From Kuschelorhynchus macadamiae (Eukaryota; Arthropoda; Insecta; Coleoptera; Curculionidae), in NCBI GenBank assembly GCA_030620095.1, contig JAUTXW010003598.1, positions 186,001 to 250,000 of the forward strand: a stretch of 64,000 nt of DNA. The letters are read 5' to 3'. This document shows, one piece after another, positions 29,553-40,632 of the stretch. Position 1 is the first letter of the stretch; each line of letters starts with the position of its first letter. The position numbers were made by a program, and so were the translations under genes. The notes under the pieces are model-generated. The model was not told where the DNA came from and did not search any database. It saw only the letters and a program-made list of their open reading frames with translations.

Positions 29553-29812
29553 ATGGAGAAATAATAATGATAATAAGAGAAAAACTGAATGTTGAACGTT
29601 ATTCGAGGATTGTATCAGTCGTGATTGGAGCATTGGGAACTGTCAGTAAGGGTATAGATAAACAGATAAACCTGATACTTGGTCAGTGCACACATTCTTA
29701 GAATTGTGCTTATATAAAGAGATGAGTTTCTTCTTTCTAACTCCCAAGATATTCGAGAAGGTAAATAAATAATAAAAATAATACTAGTAATAATATCAAG
29801 ATAATAAGTAGT
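29553..29812 (+). pseudogene. R4-like endonuclease scrap E5 between TAA-rich tracts
   Basis: Between two TAA-rich stretches (29553-29575 and 29764-29812) the forward frame reads RIVSVVIGALGTVSKGIDKQ. This is the endonuclease-domain core strand pattern of another R2/R4-type lineage. It is only about 190 bp long and is probably a strongly 5'-truncated insertion. Confidence 0.55.
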
Positions 29813-29960
29813 CGCAAGATTGCTTGAGGAGTAACGCCCCCACGGCCCGAGTTACCCGCAAGGGGTAGTCGCAAGACTGCTTGGAGAGTAGCGCCCCCAC
29901 GGTCTGAGTCACCCTGGGCTGAGGATCACCAGGGCACTCTTCGAGCCACTACTGAGGGTG
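29813..29960 (+). promoter_or_regulatory. GC-rich structured leader of R4-like copy E3, partly duplicated
   Basis: A GC-rich block in otherwise AT-rich DNA directly after the TAA tract. Visible pairings are GTAAC with GTTAC, a CCC-GCAA-GGG hairpin with a GNRA-type loop, and GTCACCC (about 29908) with GGGTGAC (about 29954). A unit of about 58 bp starting TAGTCGCAAG occurs twice here but once in the left arm. Related non-LTR elements carry self-cleaving HDV-like ribozymes at the 5' end. Whether this block folds that way was not testable. Confidence 0.45.
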
Positions 29961-31324
29961 ACAGCATGCGAGTTAGTGGCGATAAAATGTTGAACAGGCG
30001 GACTTCTGTCAATAAAAATGCAACAGTCGAACATGATAGGAGCTTTTTAAGATCCAACATAATTGGAGGTGGAATTTGCCTCTTCAGGTCCGTCAGCCTA
30101 TACATGTACGGCCACTAAAGCAACTACAAGGATCTAAGAGAAACAGCGCGGACTTTCGGAATTATGTGCTAACTGAAATTGCGAAATCTCGATAATTACT
30201 ATGCACACATGCAAAAATTAACAACATATGGCACAAGTTTAGAGATATTCGCTCTCTCTGAAAGTCAAGAACTTAACTTTCACATATACAATAGGCAAAG
30301 AAAGACAAAAGCAAAGAAAGTAATAATGAAAGGCCAGCCAATAATAATAGATAAACAACAGTACCCTAGTACAATATATTTACTTTTGAGTGGCAGACCT
30401 GAGGAGGAACATTTTGAATTACTAATACCAGAAAACAGCACCGAAGCAGAGAATAATAACCAACCACAACCAAAGATCACAGACTCTTTCCGACGAAGGT
30501 GCTGCGCGGGAATTCAACAGTATAGCAGATCAATATAGAGTTATCCTCAGAAATAAATTAATCCCTGAAGTGCGATTCAATGCTATCAAGTGTGACGACA
30601 AAAATTATTTACTGGAAATGAACAATTTAAATATGACCATAAATAATGATATATCAAAGGCCTAGATACCAGGACAACCTGAAAATAATAGTGGGGATCA
30701 ACAACAAGAAGATAGCCAGAATAATGAAAGTGACCAATTTTACCAATGCCTTGATACGCAAATGAAAAAACCAATATTGCAATATTGTGGCACAGATCCG
30801 CTAAGTAGACTACCTTTGCCTAGGCTTAAGGCTTCTAAAAAACTTGCAGTATTACTTAATATCATGAACAACCTAATATTACCTGACATTGTTCCCGAAG
30901 TTGACTCCTTCGAATATCTGCACATGATCATCTATTGTGCAACGCTCTTAATTACTAAATCAATGGGACTTAAATTGTCAAAGAAAAAAGGAGAAATAGG
31001 GTCAATGGCAGGGCAACGAACGCCAGCCTGGGAAAACAGATTGTAAAATAAAATTGACCATCAAAGGAAAGATATTGGAAGATTGACAGAGTATGTAATT
31101 CGACTATCAACTGGATTATTTCAAAAAATACTAAAACAGAACCTGAAAATCATAGGACTGCATACTAATACCTTCATCGACATCCAGAAGGCAGTTCTGC
31201 TTAGTATTTGCCACATAGTGAGAAAATTCTCACAGGACAACACATAGAACTAATAGAAACCAGCCCTTTCCTTTTGATGAATGCATCCGGGATGGACTTG
31301 GAGAGAAATTGATTGTCAATTTCG
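29961..31324 (+). pseudogene. R4/Dong-like element E3, internally deleted, OTU domain (IR2 right copy)
   Basis: The reading frame probably begins at the ATG at 29966 (MRVSGDKMLNRRTS). It reaches the OTU nucleophile region GGGICLFRSVSLYMYGH and stops at about 30116. The OTU part continues in 30179-30538 (TTYGTSLEIFALSESQ). Next is an N-terminal-type region (30762-31046) with LPRLKASKKLAVLLNI and PAWENRL. The sequence then passes within about 100 bp to the C-terminal GLHTNTFIDIQKAVLLSICH (about 31157-31215). RT and endonuclease are absent. The 3' edge is the TAA tract at 31325. The OTU region would act as a deubiquitinase-type cysteine protease in intact relatives; here it is broken. Confidence 0.7.
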
Positions 31325-31356
31325 ATAATGATAATAATAATAATAATAATAATAAT
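31325..31356 (+). repeat. (TAA)n tract between E3 and E1
   Basis: About ten AAT units forming the junction of E3 (3' end) and E1 (5' truncation). Confidence 0.9.
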
Positions 31357-34300
31357 TCCCGAGAATTTCATCAGAGCCGACATTGTTGGAGTCGGAAGTT
31401 GTCTGTTCCGATCAGTCAGCTTGCTCATATACGGCTATCAAAACAATCATGCCAAACTTCGAGAAGACGCATTGAAATACCTACGACAAAGTTGGTCGAA
31501 CTTCAGATATTTTCGTTATTTCTCGACGACGATATGAAAGACTTTGACAACTATTATAAGTTCATGAGCAAAACCACTACATACGGAACGAGTCTAGAAA
31601 TATTTGCTCTCTCGGAAACCCAGAAGCACATCTTCTATATTTTCTCAAAATCAAGAACAACAAGAACAAAACAGATGTGCATTAAAGAGAGACCAACAAT
31701 AATAGTCAAACACAATAAAATGATCTACCTTCTACTAACAGGCGATCCGTGACACTTTGAGCTTCTAACACCACAAAACATCAATCCAAACAACAAAGCA
31801 ACGGGCGAGCAGCGTAACGGTCGAGGACGCTGCGGGAAAAGACAGCTCGATCGAAACGATCACGACCAGGCAAAGGAAAATAGACCCACCGAAAGTGTTT
31901 TGCCGGCTAAGCTGGCACCCACCAAGGCGGGAAAGGCAGGGCAACGCATGAGTCACATTACAGAATCGAGCGAACCGATCATGCGCTGCTCAAATGGATA
32001 CACAAATAAATCTGACACAGATGCTAACCAAACACAACAACTTGAGAACATTACAATAGCGGATATATTGCAACGACCAAGGAAGAGGTTAAAATGGACA
32101 GATGAAATGAATCGAACGGTGATGCATTCCTACTACACCGCTACCAAACTTGAGACAATTTCATCAGGATACGGACATAAACTGCATACACTTCTCATAG
32201 CACAATATCCAGAATACAAATCACTTATCACAGAACAGAGAGTAATATATCAAAAAAGAGTCATCACTGAGATCAGTAAGCTCACCCTACTCACATTGCA
32301 AAACATCAAAGCTATGGTAGCTGCTAAACTAAACATTCATCAACCAAACATTGAGGACAGTGGGGGCAGATGCCGAACCGATCCCACATACAAACCAGCC
32401 TAATTTTGTGCAAGAGGATCTGCAACCTCACTCAATGCTCAGTAGGGGCGAAGCACCCAGTAACAACCCACGATAGATGACAAGCACCACACAGCGACAG
32501 GACAAGTGAATCATTCGCCCAAAGCACCATACACATAGTAAACCTCGGACCGTCTCTCACACAAGCAATCAAAGTAGAAATGAAGTTACATCTAAACAAC
32601 TGGTCAGGCTCCGATCCTACAACAAGAGATCCTAGTCCACGTGTAATCTTCAAACGGGACACATATAAAATCCTAAAGAAATTCCCGAGAACATAATGAA
32701 TGCGAGCACAATTGAGGACATTCATACAGTGATCTACGCAGCAGCTATAACCACGATAACACAGAACAATCAGGAATTCGTGCCACGACACAGAAACACC
32801 AACAACATAAAACCAAAATTCAAATGGCAGGTAAGGATCGAAAACAAAATTAACAAAATTAGAAAAGAATTGGGACATCTTACCCAATCCATGAACGGCA
32901 ACAAGTCAAAACTTATCACACAAAGTGTAGAGAAAATCAAATCTGCATCTCCTGATCACACGCTTACAGAAATCCTTGACACTCTAAAGCAAAAATTATC
33001 CGTGTATGCCGCAAGACTCCGAAGATACAAAGAATCAAATGGAAGAAAGGACGCTGTTTTCGAAGAAGCGAAAAACTGTTCTACCAAAAAATCATGAGCA
33101 ATGAGGAGGGACGAGTAATAGAACTACCGACCAAACAAGAGATCACAGAATACTGGAAAAGTATTTGGTCAGAACCGAAACTACACAATAATAACTCTTC
33201 ATGGATTAAAGCGGAAGAAGACAGACATAAGTGCTTGGAGGAACAAGAGGACTTTCCAATGACAACACAAGAAGTTGCAGAAACAATCAAATACACGCAT
33301 AACTGGAGATGTCGTGGAATAGATAACATTCATAACTTCTGGTATAAGCAGTTTACCTCCACACATGAAGCTCTCACTCACCTAGCACACTCCCCAGTTT
33401 TCTCACCCAAGGAATAACATACCTTAAATCCAAAAATTCAGACAATAAGGACCCGTCAAATTACCGACCTATTACGTGCCTTCCAACCGTATATAAGATC
33501 ATCTCACCCACAATTACCAGGAGAATAGAACAACATCTAGCACACAAAAACATTCTAATGGAAGAGCAAAAAGGGTGCAGGAAAAACAGCCGAGGATGCA
33601 AGGAGCAGCTGATTATAGACAGCGTCATCATGGAACAAACCAGGGAAAATTATAAAAACCTTCATACTGGTTACATAGACTATAAAAAAGCCTTTGATTC
33701 GATACCCCACAGTTGGCTAACCAGAGTGCTAGAATTATATAAAGTCAATAAAAACATCAGGCAATTTCTTACATAAATCATGACTACGTGAAAAACTAAA
33801 ATCAACCTGAGAACACAACCATTGAAGACGAGAGGTGTAGGAGATGTCACCAGCAGAGAGAAACGATCGATCACATAACGAGTGGATGTAGAATAATGGC
33901 CGGAACTGAATACACCGCGAGACACAACTCAGCAGCGAAGGTCATTCACCAAGCATTAGCCACAACATACAAACTAACGAAGAACACAGACACTTACTAC
34001 CATTATACACCAACATCCATACATGAAAACAAAGATACAAGCTCCACTGGGACATTGACACCCACACAGATAAAACAATCCCCGCAAACAGACCCGATAT
34101 CACCTTTCAATCCAAAAAAAGAGAAAATCACTTATTTAATTGACATGGCTGTCCCCAACGACGAGAACATCCAAGCGAAATACAGTGAGAAGATCGCCAA
34201 CTACACCGACTTGGCAGTGGAAGTAAAAAGGCTGTGGAAACAGGAAAGAGTCATCGTTGTTCCTCTCATCATATCAGTAACAGGTCTAACCCCAGCAACG

Positions 34301-34520
34301 TTTACACCGCATTTGGCTCAATTAGGAATTAATGCAGATATTCACAGGAACATCCAGAAATCGGTCATTTCGAAAACATGTAGCACAGTTAGATCATTTC
34401 TTAATACACAATAGTTGTTTTTTTTTCCATTTCCTTGTTTTATTTTTATTCTTTGTACTGACTTGGTATAACCCGTCAGTATAAAATACAACCACAGGAA
34501 TACTGTGAGACAACAAGTCA
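31357..34520 (+). pseudogene. R4/Dong-like non-LTR retrotransposon E1 with OTU domain (IR2 right copy)
   Basis: Forward pieces in order: OTU-like protease (GVGSCLFRSVSLLIYGYQ at about 31390-31440, continuing LEIFALSE to 31750), and a basic/Myb-like part (RPRKRLKWTDEMNRTVMHSY, about 32075). Next come N-terminal RT-linked helices (32696-33060) and NWRCRGIDNIHNFWYKQF (about 33303-33355). Then come NYRPITCLPTVYKIISPTIT (about 33460-33515) and EEQKGCRKNSRGCKEQLIID (about 33560-33620), with YIDYKKAFDSIPHSWL (about 33673-33720). The sequence then jumps to the CCHC knuckle (about 33825-33890) and endonuclease (RPDISPF, YLIDMAVPNDENIQAKYSEK, about 34090-34200), ending at the stop at 34412-34414. The RT palm holding YxDD is deleted. 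The 3'UTR ends at the TAA tract. Frameshifts occur near 31450, 32385, 32690 and 33065. Confidence 0.77.
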
Positions 34521-34522
34521 TG

Positions 34523-34561
<39 letters not shown>
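34521..34561 (+). repeat. (TAA)n tract at 3' end of E1
   Basis: About 13-14 AAT units, longer than the mirror tract at 20458-20488. Confidence 0.9.
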
Positions 34562-34565
<4 letters not shown>

Positions 34566-36419
34566 CAAATGAAAACACAATAAAAAAGTAATACTGGATT
34601 ATCCATTCCCCCACTAATTAAATACCAAACATTTTAGTTTAGATATAGGTATGATTGCTCAATTAAATAAAAAAATAATTGTTGTTTTTATATCGTTAAC
34701 GAACGTATATGTAGTTCTTTCAAATTTTAAATGAGTAGATTAAAAGTGAAAAGTCACTTTTTTACCAATAATCTCTAAAAAGATTTGTTTTACTGTAGTT
34801 TGGGGAAGTTTTGTGCTTGAGTGCCTTCACTAACAAACAGTTTTCACTAGCTTTTATTGCCAATAAAACGGAAATAACTTATATCTTGGTTTTTACATTT
34901 CTAATTGACTTTTAAAAATAAAAATTTATTTTACATATAGAAGGGAATTGTCAAGTCTTAATTGTCAAATGTGTACAGTGTTGCAAGAAGATTTTCAGTT
35001 TTTTAGTTTTGGTTAGGTTAGGATTGATTAGGTCTGTTGCAAAGAAAGCGCGCCAACAAAATTTCGGCTCTATATTAAAGCAAGGATTTTTTTAACAAAA
35101 CTTATATTGTTAGGTGAATCTGCGCCATTAGCGTTTGGTTAGCCCAGGTTCGACAATAAAACCATCATTAAACCCTTTGGTATATATTTCCATAGAATCA
35201 GGTGAATTTGGCAACACTGTGCATAACTTTCTTGATTTTTATCGATATCGTCATAATGGAGAGCTTTTGAAAGCAAAAGTATTGGGAACTTTTTTTAGTG
35301 GGAAATGTTACGAGTTTTTACTTGTAATCTGCTCTATACACCATAGGCTATCATTTAAAATTAAAAACAAACGATGAACGGGTGGGTTCGATAACGATAC
35401 AAGACCCGATTATTTTTATTTTTATACGATTTTTCAGAAATATATATTTTACCACATTTTTGTTACTCTGGAAGATAAAAACGTACTGCTTTTATCTTCC
35501 TAGCTAATACTTCTATTATTCACTGATTTTAAATTTGCTGTGTGTTACGAAGAGATATTACCTTCACAACTTGAATTGCATCTAAACCGGAAGTTAAACT
35601 GTCTGCTTCCAAGCTGAAAGATTGGATATTCATATAATCGCAAACTTTGTTAGAAGTTACGATTACATGCTTATATAATTCCAAGTATATTTCTCTAAAG
35701 AAAGCAAGTTTGTTGTCAATATGCGTATTTATAACGAGATATTAGAAATGTCACAAATGTCTTAAATCGTTTGATTTTTAAACAAAGTATATTAAAATTG
35801 GAGTTATGCAAACTACGTCTGTTCTCATAAATTCCATGGCGCACGAGTCAAGATTCAGCGGATCAAATTTATATACATAAATATCCCGAAGATCAGAGTC
35901 AATTTTTCGTGTTGTATTTGCGCAAGTCGGACTTTCTTTTTTTTATACTATTTTTACTTCATTATAGCCTGATCATTGCAAATGTTTTCAACATAAGTTT
36001 GCAGAATGTAAGGAAATGGGATAAATTGATTTGGGATTAGTATATCTAAATGTTGTACTAAAAGTAATGAAATTTAGCACTGTCCAGAAAAAAAGAGTGA
36101 AACATGTCCCATTACAGGTTTATTACTAGCACGTTGGAGGATTAAGAACTATGTTGATATAATTAATGTCTGGAGTTTGAAGTTCTGATAACAACATTAT
36201 TATTCTCACTGAGACTTGGCTTAAAACAAAAAACTATCTTTTGGGTTTTTCGCCACCATTAAAATGCACATTCAAAATATTTACTTGATAAGTTTGATAT
36301 ACAGTCTTTCGTTCTGGGCACACTATGAAGGTACCCGAGGAACGACATTGAAGAATATCTGTTTTCTGGAAGTTTCGGGGGAAAGTGTACCCCCGTCTCT
36401 AGCAAATCTAAAAATATTG
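34562..36419. other. Repeat-derived DNA, mirror of 18561-20457
   Basis: Non-coding except for the AP-endonuclease-like scrap on the plus strand at about 36186-36262 (NNIIILTETWL). The homopolymer present in the left arm is absent here (about 35284-35300). Confidence 0.45.
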
Positions 36420-37102
36420 TATTTTTCGTATCAGAAAAATAACCAGAATGGCTAATTTTTGACATAATGTCAATTTAAAGTTGTAATTGTTAAAATAAGG
36501 TTAGAAAATATGTGTATGTTCATTTTAATTTATTGTATTTTGAGGTGTCCTTTTTTACTTCAGTATTTAGCAAATTTAACCATGTGTTATTAAAATTAAC
36601 GGAACGATGCTACACAATTATCTTTATTAAGGCACTTTATTTTATTTTGCCTCCTTTGGAACATGGTTCTTTTGCCAAAATACTAGAAGCATTCCAATTA
36701 ATTTTATGATTTTTATCTAGGGCATGTTGGCAAATGTTTGATTTTTGAAATTCTCTATTTTTTTTACATATATTCTTTAATTCTTTTGGCTAATGACCTA
36801 AAAGTTTCACATATGTTTTTTGCATTGACACAGAATTTTATAAATATAATTTTTTTTATTTTCTTGTTCATTGTTAGGTTTTGTTTTTGTAAGTTTGCTT
36901 CTGAGCGTATTTTATTTCTTATGATTTTTCTTATGTTAAAAATGTATGGTATAAAGGTTTGTAACTGGCCTATTTTGGATTTGTTTGACCTTTGTATTCT
37001 CAAATTCATAAAAACATTTTCAATGAAATCATTAGGATAATAATTTTGATTTAAAACTTCTTTTATACAATTTTTTTCTTAAACAAAATTTTGATCTTTG
37101 CA
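36420..37102 (-). pseudogene. Inverted copy of the Penelope-like 3' region (IR2 right arm)
   Basis: The minus-strand frame 37009-36764 reads through a basic linker into the GIY-YIG-like stretch (FIKFCVNAKNICETFRSLAK). It is the inverted partner of 37438-38187; the inner edges match at AACAAAATTTTGAT and the outer edges near GTATCAGAAA. Confidence 0.6.
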
Positions 37103-37437
37103 ATAAAAATATTACTAAGTATTATTTTTATGGAAAACTTTGAGTTAAATTATGTTCAAAATTACGATCACAAGCCACTTGTTTGGTGGAGATACATTGA
37201 TGACATTTTTTGTATCTATGAACATGACAATCAACGTTTAAATGATTTTTTAAATAATATTAACACCAAAGAACCGACAATGAAATTTACTATTGAAAAA
37301 GGAACAGACCGACAACTTCCATTTTTAGACATATTTATTAAAAAACATACACAGTTTTGAAACAAAAGTATACAGAAAACCTACACATACAAACAGACAC
37401 TTAAATTTTTACTCAAGTCATCCAAAGAGCAAAAATA
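37103..37437 (+). pseudogene. Penelope-like reverse transcriptase fragment (IR2 right copy)
   Basis: The open frame 37091-37360 starts slightly inside the inverted repeat. It carries LVWWRYIDDIFCIYEHDN, then NDFLNNINTKEPTMKFTIEK and LPFLDIFIKK, the active-site and following motif of Penelope-like RT. A frameshift follows, after which VYRKPTHTNRHLNFYSSHP (about 37366-37422) continues the family pattern. The remainder of the RT is absent. Confidence 0.77.
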
Positions 37438-38187
37438 ATTTGTAAACATCAAAATTTTGTTGAAGAAAAAAAATTATAAAAGAGGTTTTTAAATCAAAAT
37501 AATTATTCTAATAATTTCATTGAAAAATGTTTTGAATTCGAGAATCTAAAGGTTTAACAAATCCAAAATAGACCAATTACAAACCTCTTTATATCATACT
37601 CACTTATCAGATAAAATAAAATGAATAGGTAAACGTTTTAATATAAGAATAATCTTTAAGACACAAAATACGCTTGAAGCAAACTTACAAAAACAAAACC
37701 TAATAATGAACAAGAAAATACAACAAATGTTATTTATAAAATTTCGTGTCACATAGGTGAAACTCCCAGGCCATTAGCCAAAAGAATTAAAAAACACCAA
37801 ACATACATAAAAATAGGGAATTCCAAAAATCGAACATTTGCCAACATGCACTAGATAACAATCCTAAAATTAATTGGAAAGCTTCTAGTATTTTGGCAAA
37901 AGAACCGTGTTCCAAAATAAATAAACTAAAAGAAAGTGCCTTAATATTGTTAAACAAAGATAATTGAGCAGCATCTTGTTCCGTTAATTTTAACAACAAA
38001 TGGTTAAATTTCCCAAATACTGAAGTAAAAAAAGGACACCTCCAAATACAATAAATTAAAATGAACATGCTCTAGGTACACATATTTTCACACCTTATTT
38101 TAAAATTAAAAATAACACATTTAAATTGACATTCATTTACATTCTGTCAGAGCTTAGCCATTTTGGTTACATTTCTGATACAAAACA
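37438..38187 (+). pseudogene. Penelope-like element 3' region with GIY-YIG-type endonuclease (IR2 right copy)
   Basis: After a decayed linker the forward frames read VIYKI and CHIGETPRPLAKRIKKHQ (about 37728-37785), then NRTFANMH and NWKASSILAKEPC (about 37830-37915). This corresponds to the GIY-YIG nuclease that follows the RT in most Penelope-like elements. It is an inverted partner of 36420-37102. Confidence 0.65.
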
Positions 38188-38885
38188 TAAGAAATATTCT
38201 GCTTTTAGTTAAGTTTCATCATGCCTACATAAGTGATTGCTGCTTTTTAAGCAATAAATAAAAAAAAATTACAATGTAATTTGGTATTCGTCAACTTTTG
38301 TTTTTGTTACATCTAAAAAGTTTCAAGTTCAAAGTTTTAGTAACATTTGTCTTTCTGCCTGTTCACTGACGAGTAAGTATATCCTTTGTTCAACCTTTTT
38401 CTTTTTTTCGTTTTTTTTGGCCTTGTCCATCATCTGTATAATTGAAGGGTTTTATTACTCGATGTACTTATTTGTAGGTAACGTTGATGATGACTAGTTA
38501 GCCAAAAGCGCTCTGCTTTAATTTTGATTTTGGATATTATACACGTTATACAGACATACCTTTTTGTTTCATTACTTTCGCACGTGTACACAGCCCTTTA
38601 AGTTTTCAAATAACTACATATCTTAAGACCTAAACATGTATTCTGGTATTCCGCAGGATACCCACTGATGTCCACTCATCTTCACCTTATTGGACACATC
38701 TATTCTTTGATGTTTGCGTATGACCTGAAATATTTTTGACCAGTTTTAGACTCTGACAAACGACAAACAACTATTACAGCAAGACATAAGCGAATCGATA
38801 AGTTTGTCTCAGGTCAATGGTGTTTCCTTTAATGTAATTGAATAATAAAATATTTGGAAGTACTTTGATAATGCTTAATCATTTT
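38188..38885. other. Penelope-like 3' flank up to the outer end of IR2
   Basis: Non-coding. At about 38478-38515 the plus strand has GTTGATGATGACTAG followed by AGCCAAAAGCGCTCTGC, in the same orientation as the RT, as expected of a decayed hammerhead core. Confidence 0.45.
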
Positions 38886-40632
38886 CAATTTTTACAGGAA
38901 CAAAATAGAACAAATTCAGTTGACATTTGCTAGATATTGTGGCTTTAGATTAGATATACCATTAATTATACTTACCGGTATTCTCCGGTGTAATATTTAT
39001 GAGATTTTAAGGAAGACACTTGAAGTATTTCGCATTTTGTACTGTATTGGCACAGTCCATACATTTTAATATTTTTAAGCCATATCAAACAACAAATAAT
39101 TTGACAAAATTATAATCAGAAGAAAGTTTTTAGGCAGGGGGGGGGGGCGAAAGAGGAGCTGGAGTGGCTCTGCCCGGACTGATGTTTTTAAAAATTTTTC
39201 TTGATGTGAATAAAAATTAAACGTATTATGATACGGAAATGAAATATTTGGTTAAATTGGTCTATGTACCATTTATTGATCGTACACAGTAGCATTGAAC
39301 ATTGGAATTAAATTTGATGCTGTAACTGTGTAAGTATCATAGTTGTGGGGCTTTTAGACTGACAAATGACTGATACCAAAGTTTTTTTTCACTATTCTAT
39401 GTCAAGAACTAATTTTTTTCAGGCTTGCGCATTTATAATATTAGATTTCTTTTTTTGTACCTCTTCATAGGCTAATAGATATAGGCAAACCATTTTTTAA
39501 ACTTCTTTTGTGGCAACAATAAGTGCTAAAATTTAAGCTTTATCTAGACACAAAAATGCCACTACTTTTTTAAATGCTCATAACGTTCCTGGCCAAAAAG
39601 CGTAACACTATTTAAGAACAGTAAAAAAAGATGATTTGCCTTTGCGTATTTTCGGAAAAAAACAGTGCTGCCTCCTATTTTTTTGCACAAAATTATATAC
39701 TATATACATGAATAATATGACAAAATAGAAATACTGAAATTCATGAATCTTAGGGATTAGACTATTTATTTTTCTTTGCTCTGTAAATAAATGGAGCTTG
39801 CCTTAGGACTTATTAAATATTGCAATAACATTCAATATGTAATTTGTGTCTATTATTAAAACCCCCTTTCTGGTGGTCATTTACATTCTTTAATCCAGAT
39901 TAAAGATTTCAATATATTTGTTAGAGAGGAAATAAATGATATTGGTTAGAAAGGAAATAAATTATGAATATTAAAATTCTGTTGGAAAACACAGGTAAGC
40001 TCTCAACAAGTGGTTTGAAAAATAAATAACGTGCTTGGATCTTTACCATTGAAGTTTCTTTTAAAACCACTTGTATAATAATGATTTTGATAATAGCGCA
40101 TTTTTAATTAAACTCCGCGAAAAAAAATACTCACAAAAAATCACACTTTAACCAATGTTACAGAATGACACACTTCGACCAATGTTACAGTATTTTTTTT
40201 TGAACACAATGTCACATGAAAGCTAATTATCGTCTTATAACATTTCTACTTTGCTTTCAGAAGACATGTTTAATCTATAATATTAAAATATCAATATATG
40301 TAATACCTAACAACAGTAATATGTTAATTGGTTAAGCTTTGGAATTCTTTTTATTTTGATTGATATGACATTTGGGATTTGTTAATATATATCAACCTTG
40401 ACTCGACTGAAATGTAATTATCTTTTGCTCCTTATGTTTTTAAAACAAGATGCTAATTTTTTCTTGAAAAAAAAAGTGGATAAAAGGTTGACATTTTCAA
40501 GTGGGCTAAATTTTTGGAAATTATTATTGTAAAACCGAATATTTCCTAACCACAGGCAATCAGATATAACCATTTTTGACTAAAAACTATGTAAACGTAA
40601 AATTAAAATCTAGTAACTTCTCTCCAAAAAAT
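38886..40632. other. Gene-less DNA between IR2 and the cuticle-type gene
   Basis: No coding motif. A G run lies at about 39137-39147. A short spaced duplication (ACCAATGTTACAG, at about 40150 and 40179) is the only local structure noticed. Confidence 0.5.

Larger units (their letters stand above)
29415..38885 (-). repeat. IR2 right arm
   Basis: Reverse complement of 16081-25582, with scattered substitutions and discrete indels. In the 119-codon OTU-region frame the two arms differ at 3 residues. The outer end is CTTAATCATTTT at 38885, followed by unrelated sequence. Confidence 0.93.

Noticed and set aside
31325..31356. TAA tracts as possible CRISPR-like or satellite arrays
   Set aside because: Simple trinucleotide repeats without spacers, in a eukaryotic transposon context.
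8191..38885. Maverick/Polinton or viral genome with long terminal inverted repeats
   Set aside because: No DNA polymerase B, integrase, ATPase or capsid-type frames occur. The content is entirely retrotransposon and transposase debris.
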